Under the pieces are notes generated by a model. It saw nothing but the letters and a program-made list of their open reading frames with translations, made no database searches and had not been told where the DNA came from. The translations under genes were made by a program, and so were the position numbers. From NCBI RefSeq assembly GCF_022549215.1, contig NZ_JAKZFC010000006.1, forward strand, positions 124,001 to 188,000: a DNA stretch of 64,000 nt, in the 5' to 3' direction. The first letter of the stretch is position 1. Each line of letters begins with the position of its first letter. This DNA comes from Solibacillus palustris (GTDB lineage Bacteria > Bacillota > Bacilli > Bacillales_A > Planococcaceae). Of the stretch, positions 27,285 through 36,581 are shown one piece after another.

Positions 27285-27917
27285 ATGAGCATTTATAATT
27301 CAAATAACCGAATTAATCGAAAAAGAAAAGATGAAACTGTAAATAAAAATAACATGTTTCCTTTAAGGAAACGTGAAAAACAGAAACAGTCCCATATTCA
27401 AAAAGAAGCTAACAATGCAAATATTGCTAGCATTGCAGGGAACTGGATTATAGCGGTTGGAGTTATTGTTAGTGCAATAGGAAGTACGCCATCAAAAGTT
27501 TTTTCAGAACAAACCCTCACAGATTTTAATTTAATAGGCAATGTTTTAGAAGCTGGTGGAACGGCTATTGCAGCAAAAGGTGAGGAAGGATTATTAAATA
27601 TTGTTGGAGACCAGATTCAAGCAATTGGCAATATCGCGGTTATTGCAGGGATACTAAATAACAATGAGCAATCAGGTGAGCTCCTACAAAAACAAGGGGA
27701 TCTTCTCCAAATAGTAGGAATGGGTATGACCATTCAAACATCGGGACGGTTAACGTTATTAGAGACAATTGAAAATACAGGGAATATCATTCAATTAATA
27801 GGGAATGTCATTCAAGTTTTTGCTAATACTGATACCGAAGAGGGCGCTGTCATGAATGCAGTCGGAGCATGGATCCAAGCTATTGGGGCTATTATTACAG
27901 CTTTAGCTACTGAATAA
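27285..27917 (+). CDS. Repetitive hydrophobic-segment protein of unknown function
   Basis: ATG 27285 is chosen, with AGTGGGTGA upstream; 210 residues. A basic polar head (1-48) precedes about six copies of a degenerate unit around Gly-Asn-x-Ile-Gln-x-Ile-Gly-Asn-x-Ile, separated by short polar turns. The repeats are Gly/Ala/Ile-rich without charged ends, suggesting packed amphipathic or membrane-associated helices. There is no Cys. I recall similar uncharacterised proteins in Bacillus but no function. The gene lies just before tlp, without a clear terminator between them. Confidence 0.7.
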   Translation: MSIYNSNNRINRKRKDETVNKNNMFPLRKREKQKQSHIQKEANNANIASIAGNWIIAVGVIVSAIGSTPSKVFSEQTLTDFNLIGNVLEAGGTAIAAKGEEGLLNIVGDQIQAIGNIAVIAGILNNNEQSGELLQKQGDLLQIVGMGMTIQTSGRLTLLETIENTGNIIQLIGNVIQVFANTDTEEGAVMNAVGAWIQAIGAIITALATE

Positions 27918-27951
27918 TGAATAGCCAATTTTTAAAATTTATTAGTGGAGC

Positions 27952-27980
27952 ACATAGGAACAAATAAAAAAACCACACTA
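27952..27980 (+). promoter_or_regulatory. Forespore sigma-G-type promoter of tlp
   Basis: ACATA (27952-27956), 17 bp, CACACTA (27974-27980). tlp is sigma-G-dependent in Bacillus subtilis, so this serves as the internal reference for the other promoters. Confidence 0.65.
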
Positions 27981-28012
27981 AGTTTGAATCTACAATAACT
28001 TAGGAGGAGAAT

Positions 28013-28249
28013 ATGGCTAATTCAAAGTACCCGAAACAAGATGATAAAACGAGTAATGTAAATCGAATACGTGAAATTGTGCAAAATACCGAAAGAAATC
28101 TTATGGAAGCGGAAATTGGCAAGGAGTTTACAGATGGTATCCAGCGAGAAATAATAAATGAGCAAAATGAGCGACGTAAACAATCAATTGAGGAACTAAA
28201 AGAAGAAATAAAAGAGGAAATTGGAAAAGGTAAGAAAGGAAAAGCATAA
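28013..28249 (+). CDS. tlp: Small acid-soluble spore protein Tlp (thioredoxin-like protein)
   Basis: ATG 28013 behind TAGGAGGAG; 78 residues. The order DDKTSNVNRIREIVQNTERN, MEAEIGKEFT, IINEQNERRKQSIEELKEEIK follows Tlp of Bacillus almost phrase for phrase. Tlp is a minor spore-core protein made in the forespore and degraded on germination; despite the name it has no thioredoxin CxxC. Forespore-type promoter upstream. Confidence 0.93.
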   Translation: MANSKYPKQDDKTSNVNRIREIVQNTERNLMEAEIGKEFTDGIQREIINEQNERRKQSIEELKEEIKEEIGKGKKGKA

Positions 28250-28375
28250 GAACTGGTCAAAGAATAAGCACCAAAAATCTCAAGTATATGGTCAATCGGA
28301 GGTTAGTTTCCATAACAAACTACTGAGAAACGTTGCGAAGTCTAAACAGTTGTAAAGTTAGGAATAGCGTAAGAA

Positions 28376-28411
28376 AGCCTTCATACAAGGGATTCCACTT
28401 TTATGAAGGCT
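28376..28411. terminator. Terminator-like hairpin between tlp and patatin genes
   Basis: AGCCTTCATA pairs with TATGAAGGCT between convergent genes; flanking A and T tracts are modest. Confidence 0.65.
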
Positions 28412-28440
28412 ACTTGTATTTCTATAAAGGGCAAAATACG

Positions 28441-29325
28441 CTACCATATGGGTGACCATGTTTTTAAGAATTGAATGGTGCGTTCTTTACCAATACTCAT
28501 TAATTTGTGTTTTGTCTCCTCATCAATATCAAATTGAGTGGCGCTAAATTTTTCTACCGGGATAAAAATAATATCTTTTTCATGTCTCCGGGCAATATAG
28601 CGATTATCATGTGCATTTTGCATTGTAGCAAACAAAGCTTCAAATAGCTGAATACCATTATCGATTTCTCGTGGCGCCATTTCTTCATTTGCGCTACTTA
28701 GCTTTAATCCGAGAATAGGTCTTTTTTGATTTCCATTATCAAAAATCCAAAGAGGAAAATTGCTCAATACGCCACCATCCACAATAACACTTTCGCTTGT
28801 TCCATTTTTTAAATAAACTGGCTCATAGAAAAAGGGAAGACCACAGCTCATACGTAATGCATGAGAAATAGGAAATGTTCGTGCATTAATGCCATAATTC
28901 TTTAAATCATCTGGCAACACCACTATTCTCCCGTTTGTTAAATCTGAAGCAAGGAGTTTTAATGACCCTTCAGGCAAATCTCCAAATGAATAAATTCCTT
29001 TTGAAGCTAATTTTTGATAAAACCATTTTTCTAGAGTCTTTCCGCGATACATTCCAAAACGTACGTATAAATTAACCCATTTTAAAAAGGGCATACCGAT
29101 ACAGATTTTCGGTGGGTCGAGCAATACATTCAAGTTTAATTCATCAAAAACTTCCTCTAGTTCTTGAGCATTATAACCTGCAGCAATGAATGCGGCTAAA
29201 ATGGCACCAGCACTAGTACCGGCCACACGGCTAAATTGTATTCCACGTTCCTCAAGCACTTGTAATGCTCCTACATAAGCAAATCCTTTAATACCACCAC
29301 CAGAGAACACGCCATCTACAATCAT
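28441..29325 (-). CDS. Patatin-like phospholipase
   Basis: ATG 29325 behind AAGGAGAGAAC; 294 residues. The oxyanion loop GGGIKGFAYVGAL, nucleophile Ser in GTSAGAI and the Asp of VDGGVLSNFP form the Ser-Asp dyad of patatin (PNPLA) enzymes. There is no signal peptide, so it is a cytosolic or membrane-peripheral acyl hydrolase like Bacillus YqhO-type proteins. Monocistronic. Confidence 0.9.
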   Translation of the reverse strand: MIVDGVFSGGGIKGFAYVGALQVLEERGIQFSRVAGTSAGAILAAFIAAGYNAQELEEVFDELNLNVLLDPPKICIGMPFLKWVNLYVRFGMYRGKTLEKWFYQKLASKGIYSFGDLPEGSLKLLASDLTNGRIVVLPDDLKNYGINARTFPISHALRMSCGLPFFYEPVYLKNGTSESVIVDGGVLSNFPLWIFDNGNQKRPILGLKLSSANEEMAPREIDNGIQLFEALFATMQNAHDNRYIARRHEKDIIFIPVEKFSATQFDIDEETKHKLMSIGKERTIQFLKTWSPIW

Positions 29326-29538
29326 CTGTTCTCTCCTTAAATGCTTTTTTATACTGTAAGATAAAATTCGCCTGTTTAGAACAAAAATATTATGAATATC
29401 CCTTAGTAACCAATCAATACGAAATTAATATTAAAATAGGCGAATTCATTAAATTCTAAAAAAATATTAATTGCTAATAGGCGTTCACCATCTATCTATG
29501 CCCTCCATATGCTAAACAAAAAGGGAGTGAGGCAGTGT

Positions 29539-30930
29539 ATGGGGATTGAATTAACAGTCTTGCATTGGATCTATGTCTTATTTATATTGCTCATCATTTT
29601 TTTCATGGTAAGGCGTCTTGATACAACATTGATTAGCATATTAGGTATTTTCGTTATCGCAATTGTGGCGACAGGAAATTTTACTTCCTCTATTAGTAGT
29701 ATATTTAATAGCTTTATTTATGCCATTACAGAGTTATTATCTACTATTTTAATCATTTCCATAATAGTTGCGATGAGCCGTGTATTAACTAAAACCGGTA
29801 TTAATGAAGTGATGGTTGCCCCCTTTACAAAAATCATTAAAAATCCGACGCTCGGCTTTTGGACAATCGGACTATTAATGATGATTATTTCTTGGTTTTT
29901 CTGGCCCTCACCTGCCGTAGCATTACTAGGGGCGGTGTTATTGCCTGTTGCGATTCGTGCTGGACTTCCCGCACTTGGCGTCGCAATGGCAATGAACTTA
30001 TTTGGTCATGGCATAGCTTTGTCTTCTGATTTTGTTATCCAGGGCGCACCAAAATTAACAGCAGATGCAGCTGGAATTCCTGTCGGGGATGTTGTTACAG
30101 CAAGTATCCCGCTTGTTATTACAATGGGGGTTGTAACGACAATTGTTGCTTTTTATTTATTAAAACGTGATATGAAAAAAGGCAAACTAGAATTAGTAGG
30201 TACGTATGATAATGGAACGGAGCAAGAAACGACTGAGGATTTACTAACAATGAAGCAAAAAAAATTCTTTGCCATTTTAATTCCGGCTGCCTTCATTTTA
30301 GATGTTGTTGCGATGGCGTTATTTAATTTGCAAGGTGGAGATGCAACTGCATTAGTAGGGGGCACTTCCGTATTCATTTTACTTTTACTTTGTATCATTG
30401 CCTATAAAAAGAAAGGGCTAGAACAAACGACGAGTTACTTTATCAATGGTTTTCAGTTTGGCTTTAAAGTATTTGGGCCAGTCATTCCAATTGCGGCATT
30501 CTTCTATTTAGGTGATTCGGGCTTCCTTACAATTATCGGCGATTATTTACCATCAAGCTCGCATGGTATTGTGAATGACCTCGGTGTTGCGCTAGCTGGT
30601 ATTGTGCCACTAACAACAGAAGTAGCAGTTGTCACATTAACGGGAGTTGGAGCAATTACAGGTCTTGATGGGTCTGGGTTTTCAGGAATTTCATTAGTTG
30701 GTTCTATTGGAAGCTTGTTCGGTACAGCAATTGGTGAAGGGACAGCAACATTAACGGCACTTGGCCAAGTTGCTGCGATTTGGGTGGGTGGCGGTACATT
30801 AATTCCTTGGGCACTTATCCCAGCAGCAGCGATTTGTAATGTAAGTCCATTCGAGCTTGCACGGAGAAATCTTGTACCTGTTGTCGTTGGCTTAATTGTA
30901 ACGACTATTGTAGCTGTATTTATTATTTAG
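29539..30930 (+). CDS. Membrane carrier of the ion-transporter superfamily, substrate unknown
   Basis: ATG 29539 (MGIELTVLHWIY) follows GGGAGTGAGG; 463 residues, about twelve membrane segments. A repeated architecture with conserved loops (SPAVALLGAVLLPVAIRAGLP and GGTLIPWALIPAAAICNVSP) resembles DcuC, GntP and related anion permeases. An FGTAIGEGTAT segment may be the second pore hairpin. No catabolic partner gene is adjacent, so the substrate cannot be told. Terminator 31002 follows. Confidence 0.75.
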   Translation: MGIELTVLHWIYVLFILLIIFFMVRRLDTTLISILGIFVIAIVATGNFTSSISSIFNSFIYAITELLSTILIISIIVAMSRVLTKTGINEVMVAPFTKIIKNPTLGFWTIGLLMMIISWFFWPSPAVALLGAVLLPVAIRAGLPALGVAMAMNLFGHGIALSSDFVIQGAPKLTADAAGIPVGDVVTASIPLVITMGVVTTIVAFYLLKRDMKKGKLELVGTYDNGTEQETTEDLLTMKQKKFFAILIPAAFILDVVAMALFNLQGGDATALVGGTSVFILLLLCIIAYKKKGLEQTTSYFINGFQFGFKVFGPVIPIAAFFYLGDSGFLTIIGDYLPSSSHGIVNDLGVALAGIVPLTTEVAVVTLTGVGAITGLDGSGFSGISLVGSIGSLFGTAIGEGTATLTALGQVAAIWVGGGTLIPWALIPAAAICNVSPFELARRNLVPVVVGLIVTTIVAVFII

Positions 30931-31001
30931 CAGCTTATCAAAGATGAACACCTAGTTCAACCACCGCATATTGATGAACATTAATACAAGAAAAAAAAGA
31001 T

Positions 31002-31044
31002 AAGCCCATGCAAGAGTGTAATTTTCTTTAAGCATGGGCCTTTT
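31002..31044. terminator. Terminator between convergent genes
   Basis: AAGCCCATGC pairs with GCATGGGC, then CTTTTATG. Confidence 0.8.
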
Positions 31045-31049
31045 ATGTG

Positions 31050-31679
31050 TTAGTTGTTAACAGCCATTCTACTTAGAGGACTCTGTTCATCAATAATATC
31101 TACTAAATCAAAAACAGAAATAGGGAACATAGGCAGCCCCACCACATAAGGCGTGATTTCATATAATTGAAAATAAATTACGAGCGATTTATCTGCAATA
31201 TAAAAATCTTGATCTGGTCGAATTCCCGTAAATTCACCTAGTAAAGGAATATCACGCTGAATAATTTGAATTTCAACAAGTTCAGAAATTCGTTGGACAT
31301 AATCAGCACCAGGTGTAAATAAATCGTTTAATTGACAAATTTTTTCATTATTAAAATCAAAAGTAAGCGATTTGATATATGTCATCCCATGTGCAGCCTG
31401 CTTATGATATGTGTAATTGGTAAGAGATAAACTAAGCAATTGCCGTTGGTTATTTTTTATTTCATAAAATCCTAACATTTCATCAACTGTAGTTGGCATA
31501 TTCCCCGTCTGTAGTGAAATAAGAGCCTTCACTTGCTCATAAATAGCATGATTCATGCGATGTTCCCATAAATAATTCTCAAGGAAAGTCACTTGTGGAT
31601 AATACACAATCTGTCTCGTCCCATTGTTTAAACAACATGTGTTGATATGGACTGGATTTATTTGAATAATGCTCCCCAT
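31050..31679 (-). CDS. DUF3298-domain protein
   Basis: 209 residues from ATG 31679; the ribosome site is weak (AAAGAG). LTNYTYHKQAAHGMTYIKSLTFDF, ICQLNDLFTPGADYVQRISELV and FYIADKSLVIYFQLYEITPYVVGLP are hallmarks of the DUF3298 fold, found in RsiV-type anti-sigma factors and in stand-alone proteins. There is no membrane helix, so an anti-sigma role is unlikely. RsiV binds lysozyme through this domain; whether this protein binds muramidases is unknown. Confidence 0.82.
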   Translation of the reverse strand: MGSIIQINPVHINTCCLNNGTRQIVYYPQVTFLENYLWEHRMNHAIYEQVKALISLQTGNMPTTVDEMLGFYEIKNNQRQLLSLSLTNYTYHKQAAHGMTYIKSLTFDFNNEKICQLNDLFTPGADYVQRISELVEIQIIQRDIPLLGEFTGIRPDQDFYIADKSLVIYFQLYEITPYVVGLPMFPISVFDLVDIIDEQSPLSRMAVNN

Positions 31680-31869
31680 CTCTTTAAATTTGTTGGATTA
31701 AATACTGGAAAAACGTGAATAATTTTTTCCATGGATATAGATATGTATATGTAATAGTAAACCGAATATGAAATGAATTTAAAAAGTAGTGGTAATCAGG
31801 TATAAATGGATTGGAAAAAAAATATTAAATAACACATGGAAATTAAAAATAAATAGGAGTAAGAAACAA

Positions 31870-33132
31870 GTGGAAAAACAAAAAAGTCGATACCGATGGA
31901 TTGTATTTGTTTCGGTGCTGCTCACATACTTATTAATGGCAAGTCAACGAACGGCTCCGGGAATAATAACGAATAACTTAATGGAAGATTTTGATTTAAC
32001 TACTTCTGAAATTGGCTTATTGATGAGTATACAATTTTTTGTATATACAAGTTTGCAAATTCCAATGGGGATTTTAGCGGATCGTTTTGGACCGAATTTC
32101 TTTCTGATTATTGGGGCTACACTCACAGGATTTGGGACAATTATTTATAGTTTGGGTACCCATGAATTGATCCTGTTTTTTGCAAGGATCCTCACAGGGG
32201 TAGGGGATGCAACGATATGGGTTAATATGATGTTAATTTTAGCTACGTGGTTTCACAAAAAAGAATTCGTTCGATTAGTAGGCTTTGCGGGGATGACAGG
32301 GAGTCTTGGCTTTTTATTAGCGACAGTGCCTTACTCCACATGGATTAGTTTATATGGATGGAGAGCTACATTTTTTTCACTAGGGTTATTATTATGCTTT
32401 TGTGGTGTCTTTCTTTATTTTGTACTTATAAAAAATACAAAACACCGATTTGAGGAAGAACCGATTATTGAAAAAGAAATGGTACAACGAGATAAAACAC
32501 TTGTTATCGTCAGAAATGTGTTTTCAAATCGTCAATCATGGGCATTATTTTTTTGTCATTTCGGGGTTGTCGGCGGGTATGTGGGGTTCATTAGCTCATG
32601 GGCAGTACCGTATATGACGGATTTGTATGAAATGACAAGTTCAGAGGCAAGCCAGTTAATAATGCTTGGTCTTATCGGTGCACTTATTGGAGCACCATTA
32701 ATAAGTTGGCTTTCAAGCTGGTTAGAAGCAATTAAAAAACCATACATTGTTGTTCAAAGTACGGTTTTATTGAGTTGGTGTACATTCTTATTATTTAACG
32801 GGCATCCGTCACTGGTATTGCTTAGTATCCTATTTTTTATTATTGGCTTTGGATATGGGGCAAGTGCATTATCTTTTGCAGCGGTTCGTCAATCTTTTTC
32901 AGTTAAAGAAAATGGCATTGTTTCGGGGTTTGTAAATACAGGTGGCTTTTTAAGTGCTGTACTGCTGCCGATCTTTTTCGGCTTTATATTGGAATATTTT
33001 CATGGAACTACAGGAAATATAACGGACGGTTACTATTATGGCTTCATCACGCCCGTTGTTTTTTCTATGATGGGTATAATAGGGATTATCTTCTATAAGG
33101 AAAGTCACATAAAACTAAGAACGAATAGGTAG
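31870..33132 (+). CDS. MFS transporter
   Basis: GTG 31870 with TAGGAGTAAG 10 nt upstream gives 420 residues; the longer frame adds an unlikely polar head. Twelve membrane segments are expected. Helix 2-3 loop MGILADRFGPN and ARILTGVGDA are MFS motif A and the following substrate helix. It resembles the NarK / hexuronate-like anion carriers rather than multidrug pumps. Substrate unknown; no linked enzyme. Confidence 0.88.
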   Translation: MEKQKSRYRWIVFVSVLLTYLLMASQRTAPGIITNNLMEDFDLTTSEIGLLMSIQFFVYTSLQIPMGILADRFGPNFFLIIGATLTGFGTIIYSLGTHELILFFARILTGVGDATIWVNMMLILATWFHKKEFVRLVGFAGMTGSLGFLLATVPYSTWISLYGWRATFFSLGLLLCFCGVFLYFVLIKNTKHRFEEEPIIEKEMVQRDKTLVIVRNVFSNRQSWALFFCHFGVVGGYVGFISSWAVPYMTDLYEMTSSEASQLIMLGLIGALIGAPLISWLSSWLEAIKKPYIVVQSTVLLSWCTFLLFNGHPSLVLLSILFFIIGFGYGASALSFAAVRQSFSVKENGIVSGFVNTGGFLSAVLLPIFFGFILEYFHGTTGNITDGYYYGFITPVVFSMMGIIGIIFYKESHIKLRTNR

Positions 33133-33212
33133 TCGCCTAAATGTAACTACCGATGGGATCCATATAAAATAGAAAGCAACTCGCATAATTTTTGCGCAAT
33201 TTGTGTTTTCTA

Positions 33213-33241
33213 ACATAATTGATCCACTCCCGCACATGCTA
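33213..33241 (+). promoter_or_regulatory. Forespore sigma-G-type promoter of the 33262 gene
   Basis: ACATA (33213-33217), 17 bp, CATGCTA (33235-33241). The -10 is a perfect CATnnTA. The leader would be only about 14 nt. Confidence 0.55.
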
Positions 33242-33261
33242 GTTAAAAGGGAGGTGTATGA

Positions 33262-33453
33262 ATGGAAGGAAAAAAGTACACAAAAGCAGGAACAAATATT
33301 GAAGAAGTTAAGCGATTAAATGCCTCATCTGGCCCTTCTTATAATGAAATGTTGGCAGCACTTGCCCAAGGACCAAGGGCAAAGGCAAAAGAAGAAATTG
33401 CGGCAGAACCACTAGACGTAAATGTAGTGAAAGACAGCACTAGAAAAAAATAA
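33262..33453 (+). CDS. Small hydrophilic protein, probable forespore gene
   Basis: ATG 33262 behind GGGAGGTG; 63 residues, charged, Lys/Glu/Ala-rich, no Cys or Trp, no membrane segment. It starts MEGKKYTKAGTNIEEVKR and contains SSGPSYNEMLAALAQGP. I do not recognise it. A forespore-type promoter and neighbouring spore genes suggest a spore-core protein. Confidence 0.72.
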   Translation: MEGKKYTKAGTNIEEVKRLNASSGPSYNEMLAALAQGPRAKAKEEIAAEPLDVNVVKDSTRKK

Positions 33454-33604
33454 TTACTAATTTATGTGAGAATTGAAGTAGCTTATAACGCTTTGAAAAA
33501 ACTTGAAATATCCCTTCACTCCTAGAGAAGCTCAAGAGTGAAGGGAAGATTTCATTAAAAAGTTACTTTCAATATACATAGAAAGCTTTATCTACCAAGT
33601 GGTA

Positions 33605-33733
33605 TTAATAGCCCCCACTGTAGAAAGAAGCACCAACGATAATTAATAGGATGAATAGTACCACAATTAAAACGAAACCTGACCCACTACCATAGCCACT
33701 ATTACCACCACATGAATATCCTGCTGAACCCAT
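33605..33733 (-). CDS. YjcZ-type sporulation peptide
   Basis: A 42-residue gene with ATG 33733 and AAGGAGTGA upstream. A Gly/Ser/Tyr/Cys head ([19 protein letters not shown]) precedes one hydrophobic helix [18 protein letters not shown] and YSGGY. This is the YjcZ-family layout of tiny membrane spore proteins in Bacillus, whose role is not known. Confidence 0.88.
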   Translation of the reverse strand: MGSAGYSCGGNSGYGSGSGFVLIVVLFILLIIVGASFYSGGY

Positions 33734-33862
33734 AATGTATCACTCCTTTGTATAGGATTAGTTCAGAATATGTAAGGAAATTAAAAAAGTATGGATATTT
33801 GTATTAGAAGTGTGTAGTTTTTTTATAAATTTTGAATATAAGGATGGGTTTTAGATTTATTT

Positions 33863-33891
33863 ACATAAAAGTTCTGCTCTCGCACAAGCTA
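33863..33891 (+). promoter_or_regulatory. Forespore sigma-G-type promoter of the 33912 gene
   Basis: ACATA (33863-33867), 17 bp, CAAGCTA (33885-33891). The stretch CTCTCGCACAAGCTA closely matches CTCCCGCACATGCTA at 33228-33241 upstream of the other small gene. Confidence 0.5.
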
Positions 33892-33911
33892 CTGAAGAGG
33901 AGGTGTGCTTG

Positions 33912-34124
33912 ATGGAACACCAAAAAAAAGTGAAGATTATTCATGAGACATTAGGCTTTTCTCATAATGATGCAGAGGCTTTAATTGAAAAGGCACGAGA
34001 AGTGCACACGGTTGATGAAATTCCACTCGAACTTTTAAAGGCTAATGCAAAAATAGACAGTAACGATTTTGTACTCAATCAGATTCCGAATATGATTCAC
34101 TTAGACCGTGACGGACCACGCTAA
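33912..34124 (+). CDS. Small protein of unknown function, probable forespore gene
   Basis: ATG 33912 follows GAGGAGGTG; 70 residues, mixed charge, predicted helical (VKIIHETLGFSHNDAEALIEKAREV), ending IHLDRDGPR. The helical pattern recalls a small UBA-like or two-helix fold, but no family is recognised. Its promoter and leader resemble those of the 33262 gene. Confidence 0.72.
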   Translation: MEHQKKVKIIHETLGFSHNDAEALIEKAREVHTVDEIPLELLKANAKIDSNDFVLNQIPNMIHLDRDGPR

Positions 34125-34133
34125 CTCAATGAC

Positions 34134-34168
34134 AAAAAAACGAACGCAGATTATGCGTTCGTTCTTTT
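34134..34168. terminator. Bidirectional terminator between convergent small genes
   Basis: AAAAAACGAACGCA pairs with TGCGTTCGTTCTTTT. It overlaps the 3' end of the leftward DUF1540 gene. Confidence 0.85.
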
Positions 34169-34381
34169 GTCATTTTTCGAAATGAATGTTTTACAGCATG
34201 TGTCCTTTGAATGCGCGGCTACACTTTTTGTATGTGCATCAAAATCAGTCGAAAACTCAGTTTGCTGATGCTGTTTTCCTCTAACATCTGCATGAATTTC
34301 AATTTTTTCCGCGCCACAAATATTCCTGGGTTCATGGAAATAACAGTTTTCTACTGTACATTTTACTTCAACGATTGGCAT
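34151..34381 (-). CDS. DUF1540-domain small Cys protein
   Basis: 76 residues from ATG 34381. VKCTVENCYFHEPRNICGAEKIEIHAD and a distal CCKTF give the conserved Cys spacing of DUF1540 (C-x4-C, C, then CC), probably a metal-binding knuckle. Function unknown; many copies occur in spore-forming Firmicutes. Confidence 0.85.
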   Translation of the reverse strand: MPIVEVKCTVENCYFHEPRNICGAEKIEIHADVRGKQHQQTEFSTDFDAHTKSVAAHSKDTCCKTFISKNDKRTNA

Positions 34382-34570
34382 TTAAATCCCCACCTTCGAA
34401 TCATTCTTGATACTTAGTGTGTCCAAAAAGTGCTCATTTTAATGCGATTAATTTTAAATTAAAAAATATTAATGAAAGCAAAACTTTATGGATTCTGGGG
34501 ATAATTTTACTGGTATTACGTACGCCATTGGGCTATCCACTTTATGTAAAAGCACGATTGGTGAAAGCTA

Positions 34571-34606
34571 TTGCTCGGTGGGGATGAGGAAAGCCCCACC
34601 GAGCAA
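34571..34606. terminator. Hairpin at the end of the opp operon
   Basis: TTGCTCGGTGGGG pairs with CCCCACCGAGCAA, 10 nt after the oppF stop. The stem is strong; the U-tract is poor. Confidence 0.75.
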
Positions 34607-34615
34607 AGTTTCACA

Positions 34616-35521
34616 TTATAACCATTTTCTGAGTTGTTCTTTTGTTGCAAAGACGAAGTGACCTGGACGAGCTTCTAGTAATTCTGCATTTGTTGGTGCT
34701 TCTTCATGCTTGTATGGAATACGGACACGTTTACGTTCGTATTCAGGGTTTGGCTGAGGCACAGCTGATAGCAATGATTTTGTATATGGATGAATCGGAT
34801 TATTATAAATTTCATCAGCTAAGCCAAGCTCTAAAATTTTACCCCGGTACATTACAGCAATTCGATCAGAAATGTATTTTACCATCGAAAGGTCGTGAGC
34901 GATGAATAAATACGTCAAACCACGCTCTTTTTGTAGCTGTTTTAATAAGTTCACAACTTGCGCTTGAATCGATACATCTAGAGCGGAAATGGGTTCATCT
35001 GCAATAATGAAGCTAGGATTTAAGCTTAGTGCACGTGCAATGCCAATACGTTGACGCTGACCACCTGAAAATTCATGTGCATAGCGATTGGCGTGTTCAC
35101 GGTTGAGCCCAACTGATTCAAGGAGCTCGCCAATTTTTTGTTGTCGTTCCTTTTTACTTTTATATAGTCCGTGAATATCAAATCCTTCTGCAATAATTTC
35201 CCCAGCCGTCATACGTGGATTTAATGACGCATAAGGATCTTGGAAAATCATCTGCATTTCACGATTGAATTGCATGGATTCCTTACGAGAAGAATAGGAA
35301 TTTACGTTTTTACCATTAAACAATATCTCGCCATCTGTAATATCATAAAGGCGTATAATTGATCGTCCAGTCGTGGATTTACCACAGCCAGATTCACCTA
35401 CAAGCCCTAATGTTTCGCCTTCAAATATTTCAAAGCTAATGCCATCTACTGCTTTAATCGGCTCTTTTACAGTACCGAAATGCTGCTTTAAATTTTTGAC
35501 TTCCAATATTTTTTTTCTCAT
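34616..35521 (-). CDS. oppF: Oligopeptide ABC transporter ATPase OppF
   Basis: ATG 35521 shares one base with the oppD stop (TAATG) and has GGAGGCGAAG upstream; 301 residues. Walker A GESGCGKST, ABC signature FSGGQRQRIGIARAL, Walker B IIADEP and the OppD/F C-terminal segment HPYTKSLLSAVPQPNPEYERKR. It pairs with OppD to power peptide uptake. Confidence 0.96.
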   Translation of the reverse strand: MRKKILEVKNLKQHFGTVKEPIKAVDGISFEIFEGETLGLVGESGCGKSTTGRSIIRLYDITDGEILFNGKNVNSYSSRKESMQFNREMQMIFQDPYASLNPRMTAGEIIAEGFDIHGLYKSKKERQQKIGELLESVGLNREHANRYAHEFSGGQRQRIGIARALSLNPSFIIADEPISALDVSIQAQVVNLLKQLQKERGLTYLFIAHDLSMVKYISDRIAVMYRGKILELGLADEIYNNPIHPYTKSLLSAVPQPNPEYERKRVRIPYKHEEAPTNAELLEARPGHFVFATKEQLRKWL

Positions 35522-36576
35522 TATGCTTCGCCTCCTCTTGATGATGCAATACGGCGAGCAACAACTTCGGGAAGTGGAATTTCCGGAGCATCTGGATGCT
35601 GTAACCAAGTTTTTGCGAAGTGCGTTCCAGAAACTTGGAACATCGGTGGCTCTTCTTCAAAATCAATCGCTAGGGCTAGCTCATTTCGTGGTGCAAATGC
35701 ACAGCCAATAGGCGGATTGATTAAGTTTGGTGGAGAGCCAGGAATCGCACGTAAAAGCTCGTCGGATGAATTATTCAAGTCCGGCATAGAACCGAGTAAT
35801 CCCCAAGTATAGGGATGTTTCGGGTCATAGAAAATATCTTCAACAGTTCCATATTCAACAATTTGTCCAGCATACATAACAGCTACTCGGTCCGCTACGT
35901 TAGCGACTACACCAAGATCATGGGTAATGAAAATAATCGATGTATTGGACGATTTCTGAATCTCTTTCATTAACTCTAAAATTTGTGCTTGAATCGTTAC
36001 ATCAAGTGCTGTTGTTGGCTCATCTGCAATTAAGAGCTTTGGATCTGCGGCAAGCGCAACCGCAATAACAACACGTTGGCGCATTCCACCAGATAGTTCA
36101 TGCGGATAGGCTTTGTACCGTTTTTCAGGGAATGGAATTCCTACCTGGTCAAGCAGTTCAATCGCGCGACTTTTTGCAGCTTCTTTTGAAGTGACTTTTT
36201 TATGCTTTAAGAGCACCTCTGTTATTTGTTTTCCAATTCGCATCGTTGGATTTAATGCCGTCATAGGATCTTGGAAAATCATCGCCATCTCATTTCCTCG
36301 AATAGCAAGCATTTCTTTTTCACTAAGCTGAATTAAATCTTTGCCACCAAAAAGAATTTCACCGCCAGCGTAAATTCCAGGTGGTTGTGGAATTAACTTC
36401 ATCAGTGCGTTACTTGTAACACTTTTTCCTGAACCAGATTCGCCAACGATGGCTAGTGTTTCACCTTCATATAATTCGAAATTTACACCACGTACCGCTT
36501 GCACAATGCCGGCGTACGTTTTGAAATGAACATGCAAGTCATTAACATCTAAAAGTTTCTTTTTCATATCGTACAC
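35521..36576 (-). CDS. oppD: Oligopeptide ABC transporter ATPase OppD
   Basis: 351 residues from ATG 36576 (AAGGGTGTACGAT upstream). Walker A GESGSGKS, signature [15 protein letters not shown], Walker B LIADEP, and the C-terminal Cys-containing segment [12 protein letters not shown]; OppD proteins often carry an Fe-S-like cysteine cluster here, but only one Cys is seen. It lies 5 nt after oppC. Confidence 0.96.
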   Translation of the reverse strand: MYDMKKKLLDVNDLHVHFKTYAGIVQAVRGVNFELYEGETLAIVGESGSGKSVTSNALMKLIPQPPGIYAGGEILFGGKDLIQLSEKEMLAIRGNEMAMIFQDPMTALNPTMRIGKQITEVLLKHKKVTSKEAAKSRAIELLDQVGIPFPEKRYKAYPHELSGGMRQRVVIAVALAADPKLLIADEPTTALDVTIQAQILELMKEIQKSSNTSIIFITHDLGVVANVADRVAVMYAGQIVEYGTVEDIFYDPKHPYTWGLLGSMPDLNNSSDELLRAIPGSPPNLINPPIGCAFAPRNELALAIDFEEEPPMFQVSGTHFAKTWLQHPDAPEIPLPEVVARRIASSRGGEA

Positions 36577-36581
36577 CCTTT

